From positions 327,600 to 391,599 of the forward strand of contig CAUYUJ010014564.1 of NCBI GenBank assembly GCA_963575745.1: DNA of 64,000 nt. The letters run 5' to 3'. The translations under genes and the position numbers were made by a program. The DNA comes from Prorocentrum cordatum. Its lineage: Eukaryota; Sar; Dinophyceae; Prorocentrales; Prorocentraceae. Shown here in pieces: positions 27,401-34,590 of this stretch. The notes under the pieces were generated by a model. It was not told the origin of the DNA, made no database searches, and saw only the letters and a list, made by a program, of their open reading frames with translations. Every line of letters starts with the position of its first letter. Positions within the stretch are counted from its first letter, which is position 1.

Positions 27401-28615
27401 GTGCGCTCAGCCTTCGAAGACGGGAGTCTACGACGAGGGCCTCCTTCTGGACAGCCCGGAGTTCACCTGGCTGCCACCGCTGCTGCAGGCGCTGCGGGCC
27501 CGAGCCGCGCCAGGCGGCCGCGTCTTCGACATGAGCTACAACCAGTGGGCCCTGGTCTTCAGGCGTGCTGCGACAGCGCTGCACCTCGGCGTCCTGGGGC
27601 CGCCGACGCTCTACACCCTCCGACACGGGGGGGCCTCCCACGAATACCTCGCAAAGTTCAGAAGCCTCGACGAGATCAAAAAGAGGGGGAGGTGGGTGTC
27701 GGACTCGTCCCTACGGCGCTACACCAAAGGGGGCCGCGTGGCAGAGCAGATGCGACGGCTTCCGATCTCCGAGCAGCGCCGCGCCACGCGCCTGGTCGGC
27801 ACCATTGGCGGGCGCCTCTCCAGAATCTGGCTCGGTCTGTAGAGGACGCCAGCCAACCCGTGTTCCTGGAAGTGTTCAGCGGGTCAGGGCGCCTCTCTCT
27901 GGCGTGGCGGCGTGTCTCCCGCGGCCGCCTGGCCGCCTTTGAGCTGGACCTCAAGCATGACCCGGCCTCAGACCTTCTGCAGCGCCGAGTTCAGCAGCTT
28001 GTTCGCGGATGGCTTCGGTCAGGCCTTGTGGCAGCTGTGTGGTTGGGCACGCCTTGTCAGTCGATGTCGCTCGCGCGCAACCGACCGAATGGCCCCCCTC
28101 CGCTCAGGAGCAGCTCGCACCCTCAGGGCCTCCCTGGATTGTCGCCTAGTGATGCTCTGAAAGTTTTGCAAGGAAATAGGCTCTGTGCGTTCAGTTTTAG
28201 TCTTTTTGAGTTAGCGCTGTCCCTTGGGATCCCTGTTGGCCTGGAAAACCCGGGGTCCTCCTGGCTCTGGAAGCAGCCTGTGGCTGAGAGAGTCTCGAAA
28301 CGGTCCGGGGTCCAGCGCTTAACCGTGGACTTCTGCGCTTTCGGCACTCCGTGGCGAAAACGCACTGCAATCCTTTATGCTAATGCTGACCTGTCATGTC
28401 TGCGTCCTTTCAAGTGCTGTGGTAGAGGTATTTGCTCGTTCTCAGGTAAGCCCCACATCGAACTCGCCGGTAAAGATAAGGCCGGCCGTTTTCTCACGGC
28501 TATCGCCGAACCGTACCCAAGTGACCTGTGTGTACATATTTCTCGTGCGTTTCTCAGTGCACATCGGAACCATGTGTTTCGGGGGATGTTTTCTAAAGTG
28601 GCCCCTCGCCTTTAA
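24410..28615 (+). CDS. RT - RNase H ORF of element 2, open through to a methyltransferase-like domain
   Basis: A continuous 1401-codon frame from ATG 24,410. RT fingers: SVGMFFVYKKSGALRLILDG. Motif A: GVDIADAFYTML, with D304 the likely first metal ligand. Motif B region: HPCFRCPPMGFSLSLWLCQS. Motif C: HAEYVDNFVAL, where D407 is followed by Asn instead of the usual second Asp. RNase H-like: CLDASSWGFGV (D560) and a tail LPSEFNSADPASR. From about base 26,650 to 27,840 this frame is Gly/Pro/Arg-rich and has no domain, because the recombinase is encoded there in the +1 frame. After 27,843 the same frame again carries real protein, the C5-methyltransferase-like domain. How the segments are joined (frameshift, reinitiation, separate products) is not visible. 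This is the catalytic ORF of the element, making cDNA from its RNA. Confidence 0.88.
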   Translation: MMERGLEADSPTAFSDSRGGFADMASRAADVHGAQPARQRRHRDLFPLPVPAGDERSFVATDLSRTTKRRLHRASHRREMVVDAIRAMNEMYTGSSCPRATGLTGPTTAQQEALAVIQEAVDAFGVPPPDLTPAGALEELRVAQSYDQESAVIAPVTFDRVDLISLPSVGSEPKSLSALIGDDSMSIGHRLQELLLPRERGLARVAEHAPKRAYSDPNLRNPRLYKKVLHRLVSSHLVEFHTEALSSVGMFFVYKKSGALRLILDGRIPFQLFDEPPKVKLATGAAFSQLRVDSREPVCVAGVDIADAFYTMLLPPWLRRYFGLPKIRAGELGISVDANGRPVAPTQWVHPCFRCPPMGFSLSLWLCQSVNEIVSRRAGLVRPERVLVDRLPAPVVDSGVVHAEYVDNFVALSLSEASAIAAARQVDHHMRAVGLPTHGVESGVGGETLGWSFDSNSPVISLNPRLRWKLYLGIQEVLRRGFCSGKEMVRIVSHITSRVLIRRELLSCLGAVYKFGEVCHNRTAKLWPVVRRELRWARALLIFCSRDLGLPFDTTLTCLDASSWGFGVTQREVSEDSVKRLARYNERWRFSREAERRRLGPRAAAVPGQGSSGAVPDGPEVSDVDPSFEEVPPDIWRDHWHPVLSVPWRRPAPQVILEARSGVMALKHKLRSKRSFRKAHVMLNDAMAPILALAKGRSSAPALLAVCRQVACLLLASGSAAYWRWLPSEFNSADPASRNRPGARPEAWYAPAVVAPGSVCCQPVGRPSQAARGGSSSPSARPPWAPEPLPERSCAVLGGPGGPPSCQEARLPRRHHGGDLGLADLPGDAGRGGGDPPGLCRQGLEVHEVGDLGPAADRGGARAGRRPGDLLQPAVLRRLPERGGDEVHGGTGSLPRGARPAAGGLPEGRSCCEGLGPAGTAPIPAAAALADCLPDDRLDAGCRRGDSGGGDGGLLRAVPSAGRAAQPDARAGDPACRGRPSGANLPELLVGGPASDGVRSAFEDGSLRRGPPSGQPGVHLAATAAAGAAGPSRARRPRLRHELQPVGPGLQACCDSAAPRRPGAADALHPPTRGGLPRIPRKVQKPRRDQKEGEVGVGLVPTALHQRGPRGRADATASDLRAAPRHAPGRHHWRAPLQNLARSVEDASQPVFLEVFSGSGRLSLAWRRVSRGRLAAFELDLKHDPASDLLQRRVQQLVRGWLRSGLVAAVWLGTPCQSMSLARNRPNGPPPLRSSSHPQGLPGLSPSDALKVLQGNRLCAFSFSLFELALSLGIPVGLENPGSSWLWKQPVAERVSKRSGVQRLTVDFCAFGTPWRKRTAILYANADLSCLRPFKCCGRGICSFSGKPHIELAGKDKAGRFLTAIAEPYPSDLCVHISRAFLSAHRNHVFRGMFSKVAPRL
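26463..27842 (+). CDS. tyrosine recombinase of element 2
   Basis: 459 codons from ATG 26,463, but recognisable sequence starts only near base 26,800 (LTFLETQAVGEATRRDYADR), so entry by a +1 shift from the RT frame is as likely as initiation at this ATG. Catalytic residues by eye: R276 in YLRPAELLSLTREQV (box I), R387 in YTLRHGGAS (box II, with Tyr in place of the usual first His of HxxR), R408/W411 in KKRGRWVS, and nucleophile Y420 in LRRYTKGG. The spacing W-8-Y is right for the family. The product should integrate the circular cDNA by site-specific strand exchange, without a DDE integrase. It overlaps the RT ORF over its whole length; its stop TAG (27,840-27,842) directly precedes the methyltransferase-like segment. 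Confidence 0.88.
   Translation: MPWPPSWLWQRGGLRRPPSSPSAGRWHVCCWPQARRRTGGGCRPSSTLPTQHHGTGLVLGPRRGMLQRSSPQGASAASPSGALRRRPAAAPAAPAPARLGRRSRSQSAAALSWGDQADRRVARRRAFPAATTAATSGSLTFLETQAVGEATRRDYADRVSKFTRWATSVRLPIGEVPELDVALVTFFNQLFFDGYPSEEATKYMAALAHCRAAPGRLQVAFPRAARAAKGWARLVPPRSRLPLPWPIACLMIDWMLDAGEATAAAATAVCFALYLRPAELLSLTREQVIPPAEGAPPGRTFLNFWSVVLHPMECAQPSKTGVYDEGLLLDSPEFTWLPPLLQALRARAAPGGRVFDMSYNQWALVFRRAATALHLGVLGPPTLYTLRHGGASHEYLAKFRSLDEIKKRGRWVSDSSLRRYTKGGRVAEQMRRLPISEQRRATRLVGTIGGRLSRIWLGL
27843..28615 (+). CDS. C5-cytosine DNA methyltransferase-like domain (3' part of the RT ORF)
   Basis: About 255 residues in the same frame as the RT. Motif I-like FLEVFSGSGRLSLAW then AFELDLKHDPASDLL; motif IV-like WLGTPCQSMSLARN with the PCQ cysteine at polyprotein residue 1216; motif VI-like GLENPGSSWLW (E1279); motif VIII-like DFCAFGTPWRKRTAIL. 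This order is that of C5 methyltransferases, with a short or missing target-recognition region. Established background: cytosine methyltransferases captured by retrotransposons have been reported in dinoflagellates, with the suggestion that the elements methylate their own DNA. Here the catalytic cysteine and ENP are present, so activity is possible. No ATG is positioned at its start, so it needs a joint product with the RT or the recombinase, or downstream initiation. Confidence 0.8.
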
Positions 28616-28658
28616 GTCGAGTCTCCAGACATATGGTTTCGGAGTTCTCCGATTTTGT

Positions 28659-28797
28659 GGTGTTGTGCTGACTGCCGTCGGTCTCGAGGACTGGCGCCTG
28701 ATTGCATCCTCTCGTCTAGAGCTCTGGGCACCAGTAAGCACACAGATCAAACCTTCGGTCTGGCCACTGAGGAAAAAGGGCTCCTCGGAGGAACAGA
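28659..28797 (+). repeat. B1 split direct repeat of element 2
   Basis: 139 bases from GGTGTTGTGCTGACTGCCG to TCGGAGGAACAGA, apparently identical to 28,927-29,065. It runs directly into A2. Confidence 0.92.
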
Positions 28798-28889
28798 TGG
28801 CAATGCGCGCATGTGAATCTTTTCTGAGAGTGCCTTGAGGACAGGGGGCCGCGCGTCACAGCACGCCCGCTACCGATTGTGCTCAAGCT
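28797..28889 (+). repeat. A2 split direct repeat of element 2
   Basis: Internal copy of the 5'-terminal repeat. The B1/A2 junction reads AACAG|ATGGC, which models the joint of the circular intermediate. Confidence 0.92.
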
Positions 28890-28926
28890 CCCCCCCGAGC
28901 CCACCCGCGGAGCAAAATCTACGCGA

Positions 28927-29065
28927 GGTGTTGTGCTGACTGCCGTCGGTCTCGAGGACTGGCGCCTGATTGCATCCTCTCGTCTAGAGCTCTGGGCACC
29001 AGTAAGCACACAGATCAAACCTTCGGTCTGGCCACTGAGGAAAAAGGGCTCCTCGGAGGAACAGA
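28927..29065 (+). repeat. B2 split direct repeat of element 2 (3' terminus)
   Basis: Terminal copy ending TCGGAGGAACAGA, followed by an AT microsatellite. Between A2 and B2 lie 37 bases of C-rich spacer. Confidence 0.92.
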
Positions 29066-29253
29066 ATATATATAATATATATATTATATATATATATATA
29101 TATATATGTACATATACACATGTGTGCATGTAAATGTATGCATGATGTATGTATTGTATGTATGTATGTATGTATTGCATGCATGCATGCATGCATGCAA
29201 TGCATGCATGATGGGATGGAGTATGTATGTATGTATGTATGTATGTATGTATG

Positions 29254-29285
<32 letters not shown>

Positions 29286-29355
29286 TACGTATGTGTGTGT
29301 ATGTATGCATGTATGCATGTATGCATGTCTGTACGTTTGTATGTATCTACGTACG

Positions 29356-29395
<40 letters not shown>

Positions 29396-29400
29396 CATTG
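29066..29400. repeat. compound microsatellite (AT, GTAT, GCAT, GTGC)
   Basis: In order: (AT)n, (GTAT)n, (GCAT)n, (GTAT)n, (GTGC)n, (GTAT)n mixed with GCAT, then (AT)n again at about 29,359-29,391. All frames are open and meaningless (Tyr-Val-Cys or His-Thr repeats). Confidence 0.95.
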
Positions 29401-29720
29401 CTTCGGCAAATGCGCATGTTGTAAAATAGCTTGCCTCCATGTTGATGGTTTCATTTGTTAGGACGAGTGCACGCGTCTTATCGGTGATCGCCACATTTTG
29501 AAAACCAGCCAGCCTACATCCTTGAAGCTGCTGCGTGCTTTTGAAACGAGTGTACGCGGCTTTCAGGCGAGCGCCGCAATTTGAAGACCACCCGAACTCA
29601 ATTTCTGAAGCGGTTGCACACTTCGACCAAGATGATCACACTTGGCGAGGAACTCTCAGGCGAAACGCCCGGCCCCGCCTGCGGACACGTCGGTGGTACG
29701 ACAAAATAAGGAGCGAATTA
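29400..29720. repeat. two diverged ~84-base repeats
   Basis: ACGAGTGCACGCG-TCTTATCGG-GATCGCC-CA-TTTGAA is echoed about 84 bases later by ACGAGTGTACGCG-CTTTCAGG-GAGCGCC-CA-TTTGAA. No gene is seen. Confidence 0.45.
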
Positions 29721-29734
29721 TAACGAGTAGGAAT

Positions 29735-30141
29735 GGAAGACGAGGAGGAGGGGGGAGGAGGAGGAGGAGGAGGAGGAGGAGGAGGAGGGGAGGAGGAGGA
29801 GGAAGAGGAGAAGGAGGAGGAGGGGGGTGGATGAGGAGGAGGAGGAAGGGGGGAGGAGGAGGAGGAGAGAGGAGGAGGAGGAGGAGGAGGAGGAGGAGGA
29901 GAGGAGGGGGGGGGGAGAGAGGAGGATGAGGAGGAGGAGGAGAGGAGGAGGAGGGCGGAGGAGGAGGAGGAGGGGGAGGAGGAGGAGGAGAAAGAGGAGG
30001 AGGAGGAAGGAGGAGAGGAGGAGGAGGAGGAGGAGGAGGAGGAGGAGGAGGAAAAGGGGAGGAGGGGGAGGAGGAGGAGGAGGAGGAGGAGGAGGAGGAG
30101 GAGGAGGAGGAGGAGGAGGAAGAGGAGGAGGAGGAGGACGA

Positions 30142-30174
<33 letters not shown>

Positions 30175-30240
30175 GGAAGGGGAGGAGGAGGAGGCGGAGG
30201 AGGAGGAGGAGGAAGAGGAAGAGGAAACGGCCGCCTTGCG
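29735..30240. repeat. 500-bp homopurine (GGA)n tract
   Basis: Almost every base is G or A from about 29,735 to 30,133, as GGAGGAGGA with occasional GAAGAG and GGGGG, then GACGAC and GAGGACGAG to 30,180, then more GGA. Triplex-capable sequence with no coding meaning. Confidence 0.95.
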
Positions 30241-30616
30241 CGCGAGGCGCGCCCGCCCGCCGCTGCCGTGGCCGTGGCCTGCTGTGGGGCCGCCTTGGCA
30301 GCCCGCCCGCTCCTCCCCCGCCGACTGCCCGTGTTCCGCTCTCGTTCTCGCATTCGCTCTCGTGGCTGTATGACAGTCTGTCTGCCTGTCGGTCTGTTTG
30401 GCTGTCTATCTGTCTGTCTCTTTCTCTCTTTCTCTTTCTCTTTCTTTCTTTTCCCTCTCTCTCTCTCTCTTTTTTGTTTTTTTTTGTTCTCTCTCTCTCT
30501 CTCTGTCCATCTCTCCCTTCTCTCTCCTTCTCGTTTGTTAAAGTTGTTTGGTTACTCTCTCTCTCTCTCTGTATATCCCTTTTACCCCGTCTCTCTCTCT
30601 CTCTCTCGCTCTTTCC

Positions 30617-30653
<37 letters not shown>

Positions 30654-30700
30654 CCCGTTTATACATATAACGGCGCACCGGGTCCGGGGGCCCGGGGCCG
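30241..30700. repeat. GC-rich spacer and CT microsatellites
   Basis: 30,241-30,330 is GC-rich. 30,380-30,660 is TCTGTCTG and (CT)n pyrimidine runs. No gene was recognised. Confidence 0.8.
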
Positions 30701-30789
30701 GGACCTCGACCGCAAATGTGCACCCCGGGGGGCCCGGAGGCTCGTCGGGGCTTGCCGGAGGCCTCCCGGTCAGACAAGACGGCCCCAGA

Positions 30790-31945
30790 AACGCCCAAGA
30801 CGGCCCAAGAAACTTCCAAGAGGCCTCCAAGAGGGCTCCGAGATGCTGAAGATGGCCTCCAGACGTCCAAGGACGCCCCCCAAGACGCCCCAAGAAGCCT
30901 CCAACATGCGTCCCAAGAGGGCCCCTAGACGCAAAAATTGGCCCATTCCCTTCGTAAAACGTACATTTTTCACAAAGTTGCCTTTTGGGCTTTCCGACAT
31001 TACAGGACGGCCCAAGAGGCGCCCAAGACCGCCCCAAGACGGCCCAAGAAGCTCCCAAGAGTGCCCCAGGACAGCCCAAGAGGGCCCCAAAACGGCCCAA
31101 GAGGCGCCCAAGATGGCCCAAGAGGGCCCCAAGACGGGCCCAAGAGGGGGCCCAGATGGGGGACCACGAACCGCAAGCTCGAGCCTTCCGCCCCAAGAGG
31201 CCGCCAGGAGGCCCCCAGGAGGCCCCTCAAGAGGCCCCAGGAGACCCCAGACGTCCAAGGACGCCCCCAAGAGGCTCCAAGAAGCCTCCAACATGCGTCC
31301 CAAGAGGGCCCCTAGACGCAAGAATTGGCCCATTCCCTTCGTAAAACGTACATTTTTAACAAAGTCGCCTTTTGGGCTTTCCGACGTTACAGGACGGCCC
31401 AAGAGGCGCCCAAGACCGCCCCAAGACGGCCCAAGAAGCTTCCAAGAGGGCCCCAGGACAGCCCAAGAGGGCCCCAAGACGGCCCAAGAGGCGCCCAAGA
31501 TGGCCCAAGAGGGCCCCAAGACGGGCCCAAGAGGGGGCCCAGAGGGGGACCACGAACCGCAAGCTCGAGCCTTCCGCCCCAAGAGGCCGCCAGGAGGCCC
31601 CCAGGAGGCCCCTCAAGAGGCCCCAGGAGACCCCAGACGTCCAAGGACGCCCCCAAGAGGCCCAAGAAGCCTCCAACATGCGTCCCAAGAGGGCCCCTAG
31701 ACGCAAAAATTGGCCCATTCCCTTCGTAAAACGTACATTTTCAACAAAGTTGTCTTTTGGGCTTTCCGACGTTACAGGACGGCCCAAGAGGCGCCCAAGA
31801 CCGCCCCAAGACGGCCCAAGAAGCTTCCAAGAGGGCCCCAGGACAGCCCAAGAGGGCCCCAAGACGGCCCAAGAGGCGCCCAAGATGGCCCAAGAGGGCC
31901 CCAAGACGGGCCCAAGAGGGGGCCCAGAGGGAACCCCACGTGGGC
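30790..31945. repeat. 386-bp tandem repeat, about three copies
   Basis: The word CCAACATGCGTCCCAAGAGG occurs at 30,901, 31,288 and 31,673 (periods 387 and 385). Each unit contains a unique module (AAAATTGGCCCATTCCCTTC then GTAAAACGTACATTTT, then GGGCTTTCCGAC) embedded in CCCAAGAGGCC minisatellite. A partial unit reappears at about 32,785-32,862. Copies are highly similar, so the array is young. Confidence 0.9.
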
Positions 31946-31949
31946 CCAA

Positions 31950-32610
31950 GGAGGCCCAAGAGGGACCCAAGAGAGCCCCAAGAGAGCCCCAACATCGGTC
32001 ACGCGGAAGAGCTCTCGCGTGACCGATGTTGGGCCCTTCTGTGGGCTCCTCTTGGAGCTCCGAGAGGAGCCAAAGATGGCCCCACGAGGGCCCCGACGAG
32101 ACCCCAAGAGGACCCAAGCAGGCCCAAGACGGACCCAAGAGAGCCCCAGCATAGGTCACGCGGAAGAGCCCTCGCGTGACCGATGTTGAGCCCCTCTTTG
32201 GGCACCTCTTGGAGCTCCAAGAGGGGCCCAAGATGACCCCACGAGGGCCCCGAGGGAGCCCCACGTGGGCCCAAGGAGGCCCAAGGAACCCCAAGATGGC
32301 CCCAACATCGGTCACGCGGAAGAGCTCTCGCGTGACCGATGTTGGGCCCCCTCTTTGGGCTCCTCTTGGTGCTCCGAGAGGAGCCCAAGATGGCCCCACG
32401 AGGGCCCCGTCGAGACCCCAAGAGGGCCCAAGGAGGCCCAATAGGGCCCCAAGAGGGCCCCAACATCGGTCACGCGAAAGAGCTCTCGCGTGACCGATGT
32501 TGGGCCCCTCTGTGGGCTCCTCTTGGAGCTCCGAGAGGAGCCCAAGGTGGCCCCACGAGGGCCCCGACGAACCCCAACAGAGCCCAAGAGGGCCCCAAGA
32601 GCGCCCCAAC
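31950..32610. repeat. 157-bp tandem repeat carrying two palindromes
   Basis: Four copies of a 40-base palindrome with arms AACATCGGTCACGCG / CGCGTGACCGATGTT around GAAGAGCTCT lie at 31,991, 32,148, 32,304 and 32,462 (spacing 156-158). Copy two has a CATAGG change. After each comes a second palindrome, GGGCTCCTCT-TGGAGCTCCG-AGAGGAGCCC or a close variant. Filler is CCCAAGAGGGCC minisatellite. Confidence 0.9.
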
Positions 32611-33530
32611 ATCTCCTCTCCTTCCTCCTCCTCCCTCCTCTGCATCTTCCTCCTCCTCCTCCTTCTCATCCTCCTCCTCCTCCTCCTCCTCCTCCTTCTC
32701 CTCTCCAGGGGAATGAAAACCAGAGGATAGCTCACGGAGAGCCCAAGCACCCTCTTGTTGCATCCATCTTGGCTTCCAGATGGAGCCCAAGAAGGCCCCA
32801 AGGAGGCCCCTCAAGAGGCCCCAGGAGACCCCGGACGTCCAAGGACGCCCCCAAGACGCTTCGCGTCACCAATTTCTTCTCGCAACGATTCCTGGGTCTG
32901 TGACTCGACAGAACCTAAGCGCGCGCGAAGCGCGCGCGTGGTTCTAGTGTTTGTATGCTTGTGATTATCTCTCTCTCTCTCTCTCTTCTTCTCCCTTTCC
33001 CCTCCCCTCGCTGTCGCGTCGCAGAGGGGCCCCTGGCGACCCAGGGCCTCTCCGCGCCACCGAGGTCACCACCAGGCGGCGCGACGATTATCGCGCTCCG
33101 CGCGTCGCCCCCCTGGCCAGAGAGGCGGGTGCCCCGTGGGAGAGCGAAGAACCCGCGCGTCCCGGGCCGCGATGCGCGAGGATGTGTGACCTGATCTAGT
33201 CTAGGCCGCCTGGATGGGGGGATATCGCCGCATCGGCGATGCATCGCCGACGCATTGCCGATGCGGCTCGATGTAGAGCCAGGTGTTCTCCACGCCGACG
33301 TCGCCCATGCATCGCTGACGTCGCCGTTGCATCGCCGATGTATCGCCGATGCCGCGCACTCCTCCGACCCCATCTACTCCGACCCCATCTGGGAGTCCTC
33401 GATCTGGGCCGCTGGCGAGTCGAGACGGCCGGCTTCACTTCGACCTGGGCCTTCGGAGGCTTTTGGTCGGCCCCCACGTCTGAAACTCGGAAGACTCACC
33501 AGTCAAGCAGTGACGAAGCGTCCTGGCTTG
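32611..33530. other. repeat remnants and no recognised gene
   Basis: 32,612-32,705 is (CTC)n. 32,785-32,862 is a partial 386-bp unit. 32,967-32,990 is (CT)n. 33,230-33,350 has repeated GCATCGCCGATG words (palindromic CATCGGCGATG motifs). No gene was identified. Confidence 0.5.
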
Positions 33531-33705
33531 CCTATAGCCCTATCAAACAATGTTCTAAGAACCTTTTGTGGTTTCCACGAAATGTTCTTAACATTTCTGG
33601 CTTGGAGTGTCTTGGTTTCACACAGCGGGCTTATGTTCTAAGAACAATGTTTTTGTTTTAGAACATGTGGTGGTTTCTAGGAACATTTCGTGGTAGGACT
33701 ATAGG
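33531..33705. mobile_element. MITE family C, 175 bp
   Basis: Ends are inverted: left CCTATAGCCCTATC, right reverse-complemented CCTATAGTCCTACC. Further inner arms CCACGAAATGTTC (33,575) and GAACATTTCGTGG (33,681) pair, and TGTTCTAAGAAC occurs at 33,551 and 33,632. It is AT-rich compared with the surroundings and non-coding. A small foldback or MITE is the simplest reading; only one copy is seen here. Confidence 0.55.
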
Positions 33706-34436
33706 AATGCCGGGACGCTCGGGCCCTGCTCAGACCAGAAGGACGGGTCGGGAGGGTTGGGGCCCACGTGAGGAGACAGTCGTGTCGGAGGTCCGGGGAG
33801 CGCGCCCTCCTTGCACGAGCATGCGCTTGTACGAGGAGGAGGAGGGGTGCGGCAGGCTTGCGACGCCTCGGCGCGGCGGCAGCGCGGTCGCGGGCGTCAA
33901 GGTCGAAGGCCCGTGACGGCCTCGTGGGCTTCCAGGCAGCGGAGTTCGTTCAAGATCGTGTGGTCCAGGCGGTGGCAGGCAGGAAAGCCCACGCATTCAT
34001 GGCAGGGATCCGCCCTGTCAGAGATGACCCCGTCCTTTTCAGCATAGTTGTGTCTGCTGCTGCTGCTTGGTTGGTTGCCTGTTCTCTTTTTCTCTGTTGG
34101 TTGGTTTGTGGGTTGGTCGGACATCTGGCCCGTCGGTCGGTTCGCGTCAAGGTGTCTTCGGGGCGGGGAAGGAGACGTGTATAGTTTGGGCTTGGATTGT
34201 TTAGTTGGGTTGGTCGTTCGGTGAGTTGGTCTGCGCGGCTGCTTCGTGGCGTCTGTTGGTTTCTACTGCTTTTTCCCCTCTCCGCTCTCCGGTTCCCCTT
34301 CCCTCTTTCCTCCTCCCTTCCCCCCTCTCTCCCTAGTTACCCTTGCTCCCTCCTCCCTATTCTCCCCTCCCTCGATCCTCTCCTCCCCCCCACCTCCCTC
34401 CCCAGCGGCGGTGTGTCGGCCGCCAGCATGGATTAA
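33706..34436. other. no gene recognised
   Basis: Mixed sequence. 34,260-34,400 is pyrimidine-rich (CTCCCTT runs). Competing short frames show no domain. Confidence 0.35.
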
Positions 34437-34590
34437 CTCGGGCGTGTCCCTCTACAGGCGGAATATTCAAACATACAATGAACACATAGTCAGGGGACAT
34501 TGTTTTGATCATTTTCGTTTTTTTTTGTTTTTTTTTTGTTCTATTTTCAATTTTTCGTCCAAAACCCTCCTGTAGGAGGACGCGCCCGAC
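34437..34590. mobile_element. MITE family A, copy 3
   Basis: Left end CTCGGGCGTGTCCCTCTACAGG then CGGAATATTC; right end CCTCCTGTAGGAGGACGCGCC then CGAC. Internal GTCAGGGGACATTGTTTTGA matches copy 1 over GTCAGGGGAC. 154 bases long, longer through a T-rich core. Confidence 0.7.

Larger units (their letters stand above)
22435..29065 (+). mobile_element. YR retrotransposon element 2 with C5-methyltransferase-like domain, apparently intact
   Basis: A 6.63-kb element. The 93-base A repeat occurs at 22,435 and 28,797 with a single mismatch. The 139-base B repeat occurs at 28,659 and 28,927 with no mismatch seen. The order A1 - coding - B1 - A2 - B2 is the split direct repeat diagnostic of Ngaro/PAT-type tyrosine-recombinase retrotransposons, which integrate through a circular intermediate and make no target duplication. 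Coding content in order: small Cys/TM ORF, gag-like ORF, RT/RNase H, tyrosine recombinase, C5-methyltransferase-like domain. Near-identical repeats and long open frames imply recent activity. Left neighbour is the 3' end of element 1; right neighbour is an (AT)n tract. Confidence 0.9.

Noticed and set aside
24410-28615. Treating the whole 1401-codon RT frame as one protein
   Set aside because: The middle ~400 codons show no protein character while the +1 frame encodes a clear recombinase; the open middle is best explained by high GC.
29106-29494. Frames of Tyr-Val-Cys and His-Thr-Tyr repeats
   Set aside because: Artefact of GTAT/GCAT/GTGC microsatellites.
30474-32801. Several 130-480-codon frames in both directions over the 386-bp and 157-bp arrays
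   Set aside because: Units of 386 and 157 bases do not preserve frame; sequences are Gly/Pro/Arg/Trp repeats from CCCAAGAGG-type DNA.
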